Source: Podospora bellae-mahoneyi
Lineage: Eukaryota > Ascomycota > Sordariomycetes > Sordariales > Podosporaceae
Assembly: GCF_035222275.1 (NCBI RefSeq)
Contig: NC_085886.1
Coordinates: 1,178,001-1,242,000, forward strand
Length of the DNA stretch: 64,000 nt
Reading direction: 5' to 3'
Part shown: in pieces, positions 20,777 through 32,925 of the stretch
Layout: each line of letters begins with the position of its first letter
Numbering within the stretch: position 1 is the stretch's first letter
Position numbers and translations under genes: made by a program
Notes under the pieces: model-generated
The model's database searches: none
What the model was told of the DNA's origin: nothing
Seen by the model: only the letters and a program-made list of their open reading frames with translations

Positions 20777-22030
20777 GGAGAGAGCGATTTCTACGACATA
20801 TTTATTGGACCTTTTGTCGACATACATGCACACAAAAAGACAGGTTCACACACGTCATTTTACAGACCATCTTTTGGAAATGATGGGGAACTGCATAATC
20901 TCTATTTATTTCTCCCTTTTGGAAGGGAAGATGAAAATTTGGTGGGATGGACACAGAAGATTGGTTGAGGATAAGGATAATGGTTCTGGAATTTTGCGCG
21001 GCGTTCTTTTGGGAAGATTACTATGATTCGGGGCAAGGAAAGATTCATGACGGGTTGGTTGATATGACATTATTCGAGCGTGGAGTTCGTGTACATACCT
21101 TTATGATGTTTGTTTCTGGCTCGTACCGACCTTACTTTACTGGTCTACAACTGCTCAACAAGACCTTGTGTTAGAGAAATGTAATGTTGATGTTTATTGA
21201 AGATGTTAACCTCTATTTGTCTACCTATCTTGATCGTTGTGCCGTGGCCTATCCATCAGGTACCTCACTGCCATTGCCCTCCGGCTGTTTGTCCACACAC
21301 TGCTTCTACCTCCACCATGCTGTCTGATATGATGCCGGCTTACTGACAGCACCACACGCACAATATCACACTCAACACCGGACACACCGGCACCATGACG
21401 TGATGCAAGAGTATACTTGAAACTGAAAAGATCGATGGAATGTGTGAATAAAAGAAAGCCATTGAAAGGAGCTTATACGACCATATATATACCCGAACGA
21501 ACACATATAACCAAGCTGCCAAGCTCTCTACAGCCCTACCTTCTTCACACCGTAGGTACCACACGTGTATCTTTGCATTATACCCAGTTATCCTGCTCCT
21601 CTGACCTTTTTCAATAGTTGCTACACAGTGAGAAAACTGCCAACCCCCCTTATCACCGTAAAAAAAAAAAAACCGACAATCACTGAAGTTTATACCTAGG
21701 TAGTATTTGTCACAGATTATCTCCACCCGCACCATTTAATGGCCAGCATAATGCAAAACATTGCCATATACCATGGACATCACTGGCATCACTGACATCG
21801 CTGGCACCGCTGGCACCATTGGCACAGTGACCATGCCGCCTCCATAGAACCCATTGCAAGAACAACAACAGCAGCAGCTTTGAACATGCATGCGATTCAC
21901 CACAGGTGCAGGTTGCCACGCGGCCTAACCCGAAGTCACCTGTATGCTGCAGTTGCCATTGATAACTTAAACCGATCCACCTGGCCCTTGACAATTGACA
22001 ACAATCGAGGCGTTTTGTCTTTGGCCGCCA
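20689..22030. other. Intergenic spacer with poly-T tract and simple repeats
   Basis: This holds the 3' flank of the GPI-protein gene and of the minus-strand metalloprotease relic. It contains a C7-T28 tract at 20742-20776 and an imperfect CACTGGCATCACTGACATCG-type trinucleotide-rich stretch near 21776-21835. No conserved coding sequence was seen. Confidence 0.45.
20742..20776. repeat. Homopolymer tract C7-T28
   Basis: Seven C followed by twenty-eight T on the plus strand, just after the GPI-protein gene. The exact length is uncertain in any assembly. Confidence 0.85.
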
Positions 22031-22065
22031 TTATTGACAACAACCGAGGCGCTTGGTCCTTGTGA
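21990..22065. repeat. Imperfect two-unit direct repeat (about 36 bp)
   Basis: Two tandem copies of a unit containing TTGACAACAA(T/C)CGAGGCG followed by T/G/C-rich sequence. They overlap the last codons of the metalloprotease relic. Confidence 0.55.
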
Positions 22066-22640
22066 CCACTGCTGGCTTGGCGGGTGTCGGTGCTACCACT
22101 GGTTTCCTCGTGGCGGTGACGACCGGTTTTGGTATTGGCTTTGGTGTTGGCTTCGAGGCTATCGGGAGAGGATAGAGGGCCATCAAGAATTCCTTGTCTC
22201 CATCCAACAGGACACTGTTTAGCGGTACGGGCTGGATTTTGTTATGCGAGTCTCCAATCTCTATCCGGTAATGCATGATGGAGTGTTTGTCGTACGGTGC
22301 GAGCTTTATTCGTGGGGACTGATGTTTCTTGTAATTATGCTGCACCTTTTCCGCAGTCCATCCTGTCTTTGCCTGTAGGACCCTCCAGTTCCAGTCGGCA
22401 CGACAGTCTGGATGTCCGTGTTCGTGCTCCATGCCCAACGCATGACCAAACTCATGCAATATTGTGGGCTGGAGCCACTGCCTTCTTTTTTCCGCCGATT
22501 TTATTGTCGTCGACCGATTAATCCATCAGGTGGGCTTATTGGGGTAACGCTCTGCATCGCGTGCAAGGTAGCTACAAGACTCCTTGTCGTTGAACTGGAC
22601 GCGGATGTCCGAGTCGCCGGAAGTTCCGTCTGTAAAGAAG
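22031..22640 (-). pseudogene. 5'-truncated M12A/matrixin-like zinc metalloprotease
   Basis: The minus strand encodes a recognisable zinc protease catalytic part. DGTSGDSDIRVQF lies near 22597-22635, and the zinc motif LHEFGHALGMEHEH (HExxHxxGxxHE) at 22418-22459. Then come the D/W-rich helix region and SIMHYRI, which occupies the Met-turn position, followed by a Pro/Thr/Lys-rich tail ending near 22031. Both halves are in the same frame but are separated by a TGA at 22526-22528, in PT-stop-WINR. Family members usually read 'PTMNFGW' there, so a few codons also seem lost. Upstream of about 22640 the similarity stops: no signal peptide or N-terminal half is seen, and the sequence becomes the 5S-bearing duplicated segment. 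An intron covering the stop looks unlikely because flanking codons are conserved on both sides. I read it as a broken gene. Confidence 0.6.
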
Positions 22641-22772
22641 AAGAACTTGATCATCTTCTTAACCCCAGGTTTAATCATGATCAACAGACAAGATCCCAAA
22701 CAGTCACATTCAAAACTCAACTCATCTTCTCGGGCCGTCACAAGAAAAAGAAAAAAAGGAGGCAAAAGCCAA

Positions 22773-22893
22773 AACATACAACACCGAGAATTCCCCAGTG
22801 GTCACCCGCCTGAGTACTGATTCGGCCCCTCAACCATTTGACTAGGGCAGAGCGGACGGGATGCTGTACTTTTGGTTGGGTATGGTCGTATGT
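22773..22893 (-). rRNA. 5S ribosomal RNA, copy 1
   Basis: Read on the minus strand from 22893, the sequence begins ACATACGACCATACCC and ends GGTGTTGTATGTT, 121 nt, as in dispersed 5S genes of Neurospora and relatives. Helix I (ACATACGAC with GTTGTATGT) pairs over nine bases. The conserved core CATCCCGTCCGCTCTGCC and GGGTGACCAC are present, matching the internal polymerase III control region. Helix II pairs CAACCA with TGGTTG exactly. A short T run follows the 3' end. It lies immediately upstream of the metalloprotease relic and is transcribed in the same direction. End positions are within one or two bases. Confidence 0.88.
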
Positions 22894-22915
22894 GATAGTC
22901 AGCGTCAGAGCCGGC

Positions 22916-22923
22916 CATTATGA
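22916..22923 (-). promoter_or_regulatory. TATA-like element upstream of 5S copy 1
   Basis: The minus-strand sequence TCATAATG lies 23-30 bases before the 5S start and is identical in copy 2. Neurospora 5S genes need a TATA element near -29, so this is a likely external promoter element. Confidence 0.5.
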
Positions 22924-23147
22924 GAAAGCTTTGCTTCTTGAAGAAACCAACTCCACCCTGTAGCTATTCCGGCACCACATCTCGATATCAGAATGATGGC
23001 GGGATCATTCACCATTTTCTTAACCCCAAGACTGAATCATATCAATAATGAAGACTGAGCAAACCGTCACATCTGACCCAGGTCCCCAGCTATCCCTGAT
23101 GAACGATCCATTAGCCAAAAAAAGAAAAAAGAGAAAAAAAAGACTAA

Positions 23148-23268
23148 AACATACAACACCGAGGATTCCCCAGTGGTCACCCACCTGAGTACTGATTCGG
23201 CCGGTCAGCTGTTTGACTCGGGCAGAGCGGACGGGATGCCGTATTTTCAGCTGCGTATGGTCGTATGT
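23148..23268 (-). rRNA. 5S ribosomal RNA, copy 2
   Basis: Read on the minus strand from 23268, this begins ACATACGACCATACGC and ends GGTGTTGTATGTT, 121 nt. Helix I is identical to copy 1. Helix II here pairs CAGCTG with CAGCTG, replacing CAACCA/TGGTTG of copy 1, so three base pairs have changed on both sides. The core CATCCCGTCCGCTCTGCC is intact. The 3' end is followed by TTTAGTC and then T-rich sequence suited to polymerase III termination. Both copies look functional; they probably represent different 5S variants, as known in Neurospora. Confidence 0.9.
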
Positions 23269-23290
23269 GATAGTCAACACCAGAGCTTGC

Positions 23291-23298
23291 CATTATGA
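23291..23298 (-). promoter_or_regulatory. TATA-like element upstream of 5S copy 2
   Basis: TCATAATG on the minus strand, at the same distance from the 5S start as in copy 1. Confidence 0.5.
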
Positions 23299-23300
23299 TA

Positions 23301-24049
23301 GGATCGGTGAAGAGCTTTTCTTGGAGACCGAACTCTACCCCCTATATCTCGACAGTCTATTGACTATGCAGACATGCTTCATGAGCTCAGAAAGAGAACA
23401 AATACAAGAGAAACGGCAAGTAAGCACTAGAGATGTTCTCTTGGATGTATCTCAGGAAAGGCAAGTGGCCAAGTGTCGAATCATTGAGGCTGGGACAACA
23501 GCTCATCATGGTATGTTTCTGTTCAAATTTTCTTTGAACAGGAAGTCAATTAGAAAAGGGATAATATGAGACTGGCCAGAATATGGCCAAAAGCCAAAGG
23601 AATCAGCCACGAAAGACAGGAACTAACATACACATAGAACTCGACACCAGTAATCATATCATCACAAAGAAAGCCTCAGGAGTATGTCAAGATCAATTGC
23701 CCGCTTTTTTAGCCCTGTCCCAATCATGTCGAATATCCTCGGTTTTGTCATGCCCCAGAAGTAACCCTTTGCTGATTCCGGTCGTCAGACCTTCCCGGTG
23801 AGAAGTGAACGCCCATTTTGACAGAATTTCCCCAAGAAACAAAGCACGCATTAGTTGTTGTAAGCTGCCTCGTTTTGTTCTTTTTTTGCCTTGCCCGTGA
23901 GACGGAGCAGAGCTCTGGGTTGTATTCCACTAGCTTCTGAATTTGTTCGCTAGTTAAACCACAGACAAAAAGCAGACCTTTCCCTAAGAACCCCTGAGAT
24001 GCCCCAAAACACGAAAAGATGATGTTGCCCCGCAAAGAGTGCTGACCAT
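23301..24049. other. Intergenic spacer, 3' flank of eL32
   Basis: No supported gene. This is presumably the eL32 3' UTR and spacer before the 5S duplication. Open frames here are short and without motifs. Confidence 0.45.
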
Positions 24050-24850
24050 TTAGACCTCGGTGGTGACCTTGGCCTTGGCGTTGGTGACCTTGACGGATAA
24101 TTGCTTGGCTCTGGCAATGATCTCGATGCGCTTTCTGGAGGAGACGTTGTGGGCGATCCTGTAAACAGTTAGTCAGTTTTGTTTGTTCAAACCTCACTCG
24201 GCAGCGTTCCATATTCGCGGGCTCGAAACGGGAGGATGGGGACGTACTCGGCAGCATAGGTCTTGTTGTGCATGAGGAGGAGCTCGACGTCACGGACGTT
24301 GCTGACGAGGAAGGCCTTGTGGCCGGAGGGCATCATGTGACGGGTCTTCTTGTTGGAGCCATAGCCGATCTAGAGAGTATTGCAACCGCACAGGTTAGCC
24401 ACTGTCGTTTGTACTCCGTGACTTGTGAAGTCTAATTGTCTGCCCCGCCTCGAAAAAAACAGCAGCAATTCCGCATGCTCAATTCGAGGCTCCCCCGAGA
24501 TGAAAAATGTGCCACATACCGAGGGCATAGCAAGGTTGCTCTTGAACCGTCTGCGGACTCTGTTGTCGATACCCTTGGGCTTGCGCCAGGCCGAGTCCAC
24601 CCGCATGAACCGGTCACTCTGGTGGCGGGTGAAGCGCTTCGTGCCTGTTCAGAACCATTCTCGTCAACAATCATGTCCCTCCAATTTTTATCCATGAATC
24701 GCGGGTGGTTGCTGTGTTGTCGCCCAGATCGAGCGAGGGAAAAACATCGTGTGTATGATTTGTGCGGATAGTGTCGTCGGGGTGGGATATTTTGGATTCG
24801 TGGTACGTACGCTTCTTGACGATCGGGACGTGCTTCTTGGCGGCAACCAT
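24050..24850 (-). CDS. rpl32: 60S ribosomal protein eL32
   Basis: Four exons, 24811-24850, 24520-24644, 24248-24369 and 24050-24158, all with GT-AG junctions, encode 131 residues, the usual eL32 length. The sequence begins [13 protein letters not shown] and continues [13 protein letters not shown], then [16 protein letters not shown] and [20 protein letters not shown]. It ends with [20 protein letters not shown] and a basic helix ([20 protein letters not shown]). All are hallmark eL32 segments. It is a structural component of the large ribosomal subunit. The multiple small introns are typical of ribosomal protein genes in Pezizomycotina. The two minus-strand 5S genes lie about 0.8 kb downstream. 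Confidence 0.95.
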
Positions 24851-25554
24851 CTTTGCAAAGTGTTAGAATCGACTGTATCAATTGAGCGATGATAGCGGGG
24901 ATGCCGGCACATACCTTGACGGTGTTTTGTCGGATTGATGGTGGACGATGGGCTGGCGTCGATATCGGGACCTACCTTGGGAAAAATTCCAGAAATTGGG
25001 AGAGCTGGTGGGCTTAGGGCTGGTGTGGAAAATTGTTAGACAGGTGGCCTGTGCGCACAGACTAACTCGCCGCGGAATCTTGGCAGTTGCGGCACAGATT
25101 GTCAATGTTGTGGGGCCCAAATATCTTATCGATAAGCCCTATTTCCGTCATTGAAGCAAGCGATATGAGGCAGCATTCCTTTGCTGGACGTACGAGGAGA
25201 AGTTGGAGGATGATATGATCCCCGAAAAGCCATGATCCATTATAAAATATGAGTCTATGTGCTTGCTGAAAAAATGCTACATCACCCTCACAAAACAGCG
25301 CCGGCCCCCTAAAGACCTGACGCTATCATCTATCGATGCTTGATATTTCCCCTTGTTGAGGAAAGTCTCCTTGGTGACGTGCCTCATCATGGCCCTCAAC
25401 AGACCCAGCATCCGAGGGCGATCAGGGGACACAGTCTTTCACTGAATCTGTGGTGTTGTAGACCACGACAGTGGACTAATCCTGAAGCCGTCTGGTCCAG
25501 TCTTTTGACAAACGCCCAGCCCGCCGAAAATCCCGTCCTACAGTTGAAGCTCCT
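24851..25554. promoter_or_regulatory. Promoter and leader region of eL32
   Basis: This lies between the eL32 start and the stop of the J-protein gene, both on the minus strand. It should contain the eL32 promoter and the J-protein 3' UTR. No telobox was seen in it. No coding feature is supported. Confidence 0.45.
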
Positions 25555-27021
25555 TTACTGGGTAGCGCACTGGGGGCCGCCCTCACCGTCATCCTCGTCT
25601 TCCTCCCACTCCCCGCCGCTGTATCTGGGGTCTCCTTGGTGTGCGCCCATCTAAGATTTGAGTCAGCAGTGTTCAGTTTTCATCAGTCCGGGAGAGAGAA
25701 AACATACCTCTTCAATGTCCGCATCGTCCGTGAATTCGACGTCATCAGTTTCGTCAGCAGCAATAGGGGGTCCTGGAGGAGGGAGAAGCTTCTTCAGCGC
25801 TTCGTGGTCGTCGTCACTCTCGAGCCAGCCGTCCTTGGGGAACTCAATCTTGACAACAAGGTACAGATCACCCTTGGCCTCACCGCGCTTGTGAGGCATG
25901 CCCTCGCCCTCGACCTTGAGAACCTGGCCGGGGCGGAGGACCTTGCCGCGAGGGTAGTTGATGTGAATACCTCTGCCATCAAGGTGCTTGACCACAACGC
26001 GAGAGAAGCCGGTGAGAGCCTCAGCAAGCGTGACATTGAGATCGGTCGAGAGATCGTGACCGATACGGGTGAAGACGTCATGGGGCTCCTCGACAAGGTG
26101 GAAGATCAAATCGCCGGGGGTTTGATCTGGCAATTGGTCTGCCTCGCCTTGGAGCACGATGCGGTCTCCTTGCATGGAGCCACGGTCGATGTAGAGCTCC
26201 AGCGCCTTCTTCTCCTTGACAGTCCGCTTGCCCTTGCACTTCTTGCACCTGTCCTTCTCCTTGTAGTAGTTGCCCGAGCCCTCGCAGTGGTCGCAACGAA
26301 TAATTTCTTGACGAGCGAGACCTGGGCCGAATGGGCGGAGAATCTCTCTGACACCCTGACCGCGGCACTTCTCGCATGGATTTGGCGCAACCTTCTCCTT
26401 CGCACCGCTGCCCTTGCACTGGCTGCACACAACCTGCTTCTCGGCGGCGAACTTGACAGTCTTCCCCTTATAAAGTTCTTCCAGTGTCACCTTGTAGGCC
26501 TGCTCTTCGTCGGGGCTGCGTCTGGGACGTCTGGGCATACCACGGCCACCACCGGGCATGCCACCCATACCGCCCATGCCGAACATCTGGGAAAGGATGT
26601 CGTTCATGTCCATGCCCGGACCGCCCGGGCCGCCGCCTCTTGATGGGTCAAAGGCAGCCATGCCATGAGTATCGTAGAGTTCGCGCTTCTCGTCATCGCG
26701 AAGAATCTCGTAGGCTTGTGTGATGGCCTTGAACTTGGCCTCGGACTCGACACGCTTGTCTTCGGAGACCTTGTCGGGATGGTGTAGCAGGGCCAACTGG
26801 TTTGTAATCGTCAGTGTCTACCGGGTAAGACCCGTGGTGGCACAGTACATACCTTTCGATAGGCCTTCTTGATATCATTTGGGCTGGCAGACTTGTCTAC
26901 GCCGAGGAGAGCTGCGAGTAGGAAAATTCGCAGTCAGTAATCTTTCAGACAGCCAAGGCTGCCTAAAGGATGTAGGATGCGACTCACCGTAGAGATCAAC
27001 ATCTTCTTCTTTGCCGTCCAT
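25555..27021 (-). CDS. Class A J-protein (Ydj1/Xdj1 type) with farnesylation box
   Basis: Four exons, 26988-27021, 26853-26911, 25708-26796 and 25555-25650, encode about 425 residues. The J-domain occupies roughly residues 10-75, with HPD at 37-39. A Gly/Met-rich linker follows (about 80-125), then four CxxCxGxG-type zinc motifs near 155, 172, 199 and 215 (the last reads CKKCKGKR). The two beta-sandwich client-binding domains come next. The last exon encodes MGAHQGDPRYSGGEW, an acidic stretch and the terminus PQCATQ, a CaaX box like the CASQ of Ydj1, so farnesylation and ER or mitochondrial surface association are likely. It is an Hsp70 co-chaperone for folding and import. The start sits in MDGKEEDVDLYALLGV. 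Whether it is the Ydj1 or Xdj1 orthologue is not settled. Confidence 0.9.
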
Positions 27022-30429
<3,408 letters not shown>

Positions 30430-30437
30430 GATCTTGT

Positions 30438-30462
30438 CTTGTTGTTGTTGTTGTTGTTGTTG
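30438..30462. repeat. (GTT)n microsatellite
   Basis: About eight GTT units on the plus strand, just after the synthetase stop. Confidence 0.85.
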
Positions 30463-30562
30463 GAGTTTTGTATGTAGGATAGAGAAAAAGAAAAACGACT
30501 GTCTGAGAAGAAAAAGAGATGGGAAAAGTCAAAAGGGGCGTGGGGAATTGGTGGGATCGGCC

Positions 30563-30755
30563 TGGTCCCGGCGCTGTAAAGCCTCAGTTTGTCATCGCTG
30601 GCAGTATTCAGTCAGCTGTATTAAAAAAAGAAGCACACCCGCTTCGGGGTTTCAGTCTTGCAAAAGGCGATACCTCAAGCCTGAAAAGGGAGTGCTTTTT
30701 CTCCACCTGACTGAATGCTGTCGGCGGTGAAAGGCTTTACAGCACTGGGGCTCTC
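30563..30755. repeat. Imperfect inverted repeat of about 190 bp (foldback)
   Basis: The arms pair at several places in order. GCTGTAAAGCCT near 30573-30584 pairs exactly with AGGCTTTACAGC near 30731-30742. CAGTATTCAGTCAG near 30602 pairs with CTGACTGAATGCTG near 30707. An A-rich/GCAC block near 30622-30636 pairs with GTGCTTTTTC near 30692. The middle, around 30645-30685, holds a short loop region. No coding capacity was seen. It could be a small MITE-like foldback element or a structured 3' UTR. Confidence 0.65.
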
Positions 30756-31173
30756 CTTAGACGGCTGATGTTGATACTATTGTTCAATTTTGTGGGAATA
30801 TATGTCTGTTGGTTTTGTCTTTCTTTGGAGAGAAAAGGAGCGATGATGGTATGGCCTCGGTTTTGGCAATTGCATAAACTTCACAGCTCTACTCTCTGTT
30901 TCTCTCTACTCGGTTGTAATTATCAAAACAAGTTTCATCTCCTCATCTCTGGCACGTACCATACCTGTAGAGCTCTGTTAGCTATGATGTACCTTTACCC
31001 AACCACAATTATGGCATTGTCTTCTTCATCTGTAATAATAAAACTGTATTTCATCTCCCCATCTTAATATGGTCCCTGTGTAACCCGTAACCCATCCATC
31101 CCGCCAGCTCCCCAAACACCAAATATCTAATGCCATACATTAATCATTCTCATAAACCTCAATATCTCTTCCC

Positions 31174-32259
31174 CTACTCATGCTTACACCCACAACCCCC
31201 CATCTTCGCCCTCTCCCTCAACCCCCCAAAAATACTCTCCTTCACCTCCGCTGCCATCAGCCCGGCCCTCTCCTTAACGACAACCTGCCCTACATCCCGA
31301 ATAATCTTGTCCAGATCCTGCCCCCGTGCCTTCGACGAGCTTCCCCCACCACCACCACCACCACCACCACCCAACGGAACCCCCGTCCCCGCCAACCTCC
31401 CACCACCCTGCCTCCCCCCAGAACCCCCAACAACCTCCCTCACCTTCCCCCCCAAATCCCTCATCTGACTACTCGCAAAATCCCTATTCGTCAACAACGG
31501 ATTCCCCGCCAGCGTCCCAACCCAATACTTATTCCACAGCGCATCCAACAGCTTATTATCCAACGTGCTCTTGAAATGCTCCACCTCCAAAGCATAATAT
31601 TTACTCGCATGCGCTCCAAAATCCTCCATCTTCCCCAACGGCACACTCTTATCCCCTCCTCCCCCTGACCCTCCCGACCCAGACCCTCCAGTATAATTCT
31701 CCGGAAAAGTCCTAAAAGCCCCAATATCCACCTTCCCCCCCGCCACTGTCCGGTCAGGATCAACCACAATCGCCACCATTGGTCCCTGCAGCTGCTGCAG
31801 CTTCTGCGTCTCAACGTCAATCCCGCTCAGCCAACACCCGTACCCCGGGTGCGAGTGATACCACCCAACCACATTCTCCTGCCTGCTCTCCTCCCTGCAC
31901 CCGCTCAGATACTGAACCAGATACTCGTCCGCCTCCCCCTGCGCATTCACTCTCGTCTCTGTCCCCTCGACCGGCAGGCGGAACGCGTCCGTGACGACAA
32001 AGGTCGACCGGTCGATGAAGCCTTGCATCATGCCCATCACCTCGAGCGAGCCGCCCGAGCGGGCGTGCATGACCATCTTGAGGAGCGCGACGGGGGAGAT
32101 GCGGACGGATTTGAAGTACTGGGGGTCTTGCACCCAGGGTTTGGACGCGTGGTCGCCTGTGTGGGAGGGGGGTTGGTTCGAGGTGAAGTGCGTGTACGAG
32201 TAGAGGGCGTCGAGGTGGTTGGAGGTGAGCTTGTCGGTGAGTGGGAGTTCTGTTGTCAT
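31174..32259 (-). CDS. csn5: COP9 signalosome subunit 5, deneddylase
   Basis: A single-exon gene of 361 residues. CSN5 is the catalytic subunit of the COP9 signalosome and removes NEDD8 from cullins. The MPN+/JAMM site is complete: Glu near residue 73 (in [10 protein letters not shown]), and His 135, His 137 and Asp 148 in [16 protein letters not shown]. The segment [20 protein letters not shown] upstream and [23 protein letters not shown] downstream are typical of CSN5. A Gly/Ser-rich loop (near 196-208) and a poly-Gly stretch (near 300-315) are low-complexity insertions. The C-terminal helix ([19 protein letters not shown]) is conserved. The gene is on the same strand as Fmp27 with about 660 bp between them. 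Cullin-4, a possible substrate, lies 15 kb away. Confidence 0.95.
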   Translation of the reverse strand: MTTELPLTDKLTSNHLDALYSYTHFTSNQPPSHTGDHASKPWVQDPQYFKSVRISPVALLKMVMHARSGGSLEVMGMMQGFIDRSTFVVTDAFRLPVEGTETRVNAQGEADEYLVQYLSGCREESRQENVVGWYHSHPGYGCWLSGIDVETQKLQQLQGPMVAIVVDPDRTVAGGKVDIGAFRTFPENYTGGSGSGGSGGGGDKSVPLGKMEDFGAHASKYYALEVEHFKSTLDNKLLDALWNKYWVGTLAGNPLLTNRDFASSQMRDLGGKVREVVGGSGGRQGGGRLAGTGVPLGGGGGGGGGGSSSKARGQDLDKIIRDVGQVVVKERAGLMAAEVKESIFGGLRERAKMGGCGCKHE

Positions 32260-32925
32260 AGGTAGGCAATGGTTAGTATCGATGAGGGATGGAGAGAGAG
32301 GCAGGGAGAGGTACCCATGATGGCGGATCCCCTTTTGCCGATCGGCTAACTGAGCGTGACTGATAGTGTCGCTTCTTCGCTGAAATTTGGAAAACGGCCT
32401 CTTCTGAAATGACTGTTGAAATCGCCGTTGATGAAAAGCTGGTGTTTGTCAAGGTGGGAGTTGTAAGCTGGAGCTGGCCAAGCTGCAGCCCGCTGCTGTG
32501 GTTGACAATGGAGGGGTCGCACTGATAAGATAAGGAAGCTCCCCCCCTGCCTGCCGTAAAGACCTCCCTCTTGGCAACCCACAAGCCTCATGTAGGTTAC
32601 TTTAGCAAGGCAGTCGCAATGGGTATCTGATAATTATTTAATATGTTATTCCATTGTATATACCACTTTATTATGTACTCCTCTTAATTCTTCCCCACCG
32701 ACTTATGCCCTTTGAACTCCAAGAATGCTTCCCTTCCTCTCTCTAGGCAGCTCCGCCTAGTCCGTGTCAACTAAAAAAAAATAATAAACTTTAATATAAA
32801 AGACTTCATCACCATCCCATCTGACAATGCCGCCTCAACCCAAGACACCGCCACAAAACGAGAGTAAGAAAAAAATAAAACCATCAAAACAACGGGCTAC
32901 ACCAAGGCTCCCAACCACACCCCCT
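32260..32925. other. Spacer between FMP27 3' end and CSN5 start
   Basis: This contains the CSN5 promoter and the FMP27 3' UTR, both minus strand. AT-rich segments occur around 32630-32690 and 32775-32880. No coding feature is supported. Confidence 0.5.

Larger units (their letters stand above)
22645..23300. repeat. Diverged tandem segmental duplication carrying 5S genes
   Basis: Two related segments lie in tandem, roughly 22645-22925 and 23005-23300, about 375 bp apart. They share CTTAACCCCA near their left ends, a GTCACAT block, an A/G-rich tract next to the 5S 3' end, the whole 5S gene and its 5' flank through CCATTATGA. The 5S parts are about 85-90% alike and the flanks much less. Confidence 0.7.
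30430..31173. other. Convergent 3' region with foldback sequence
   Basis: This lies between the stops of the synthetase and CSN5 genes. It holds a (GTT)n microsatellite at 30438-30462 and an imperfect inverted repeat at about 30563-30755. The remainder is AT-rich and has no supported gene. Confidence 0.5.
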
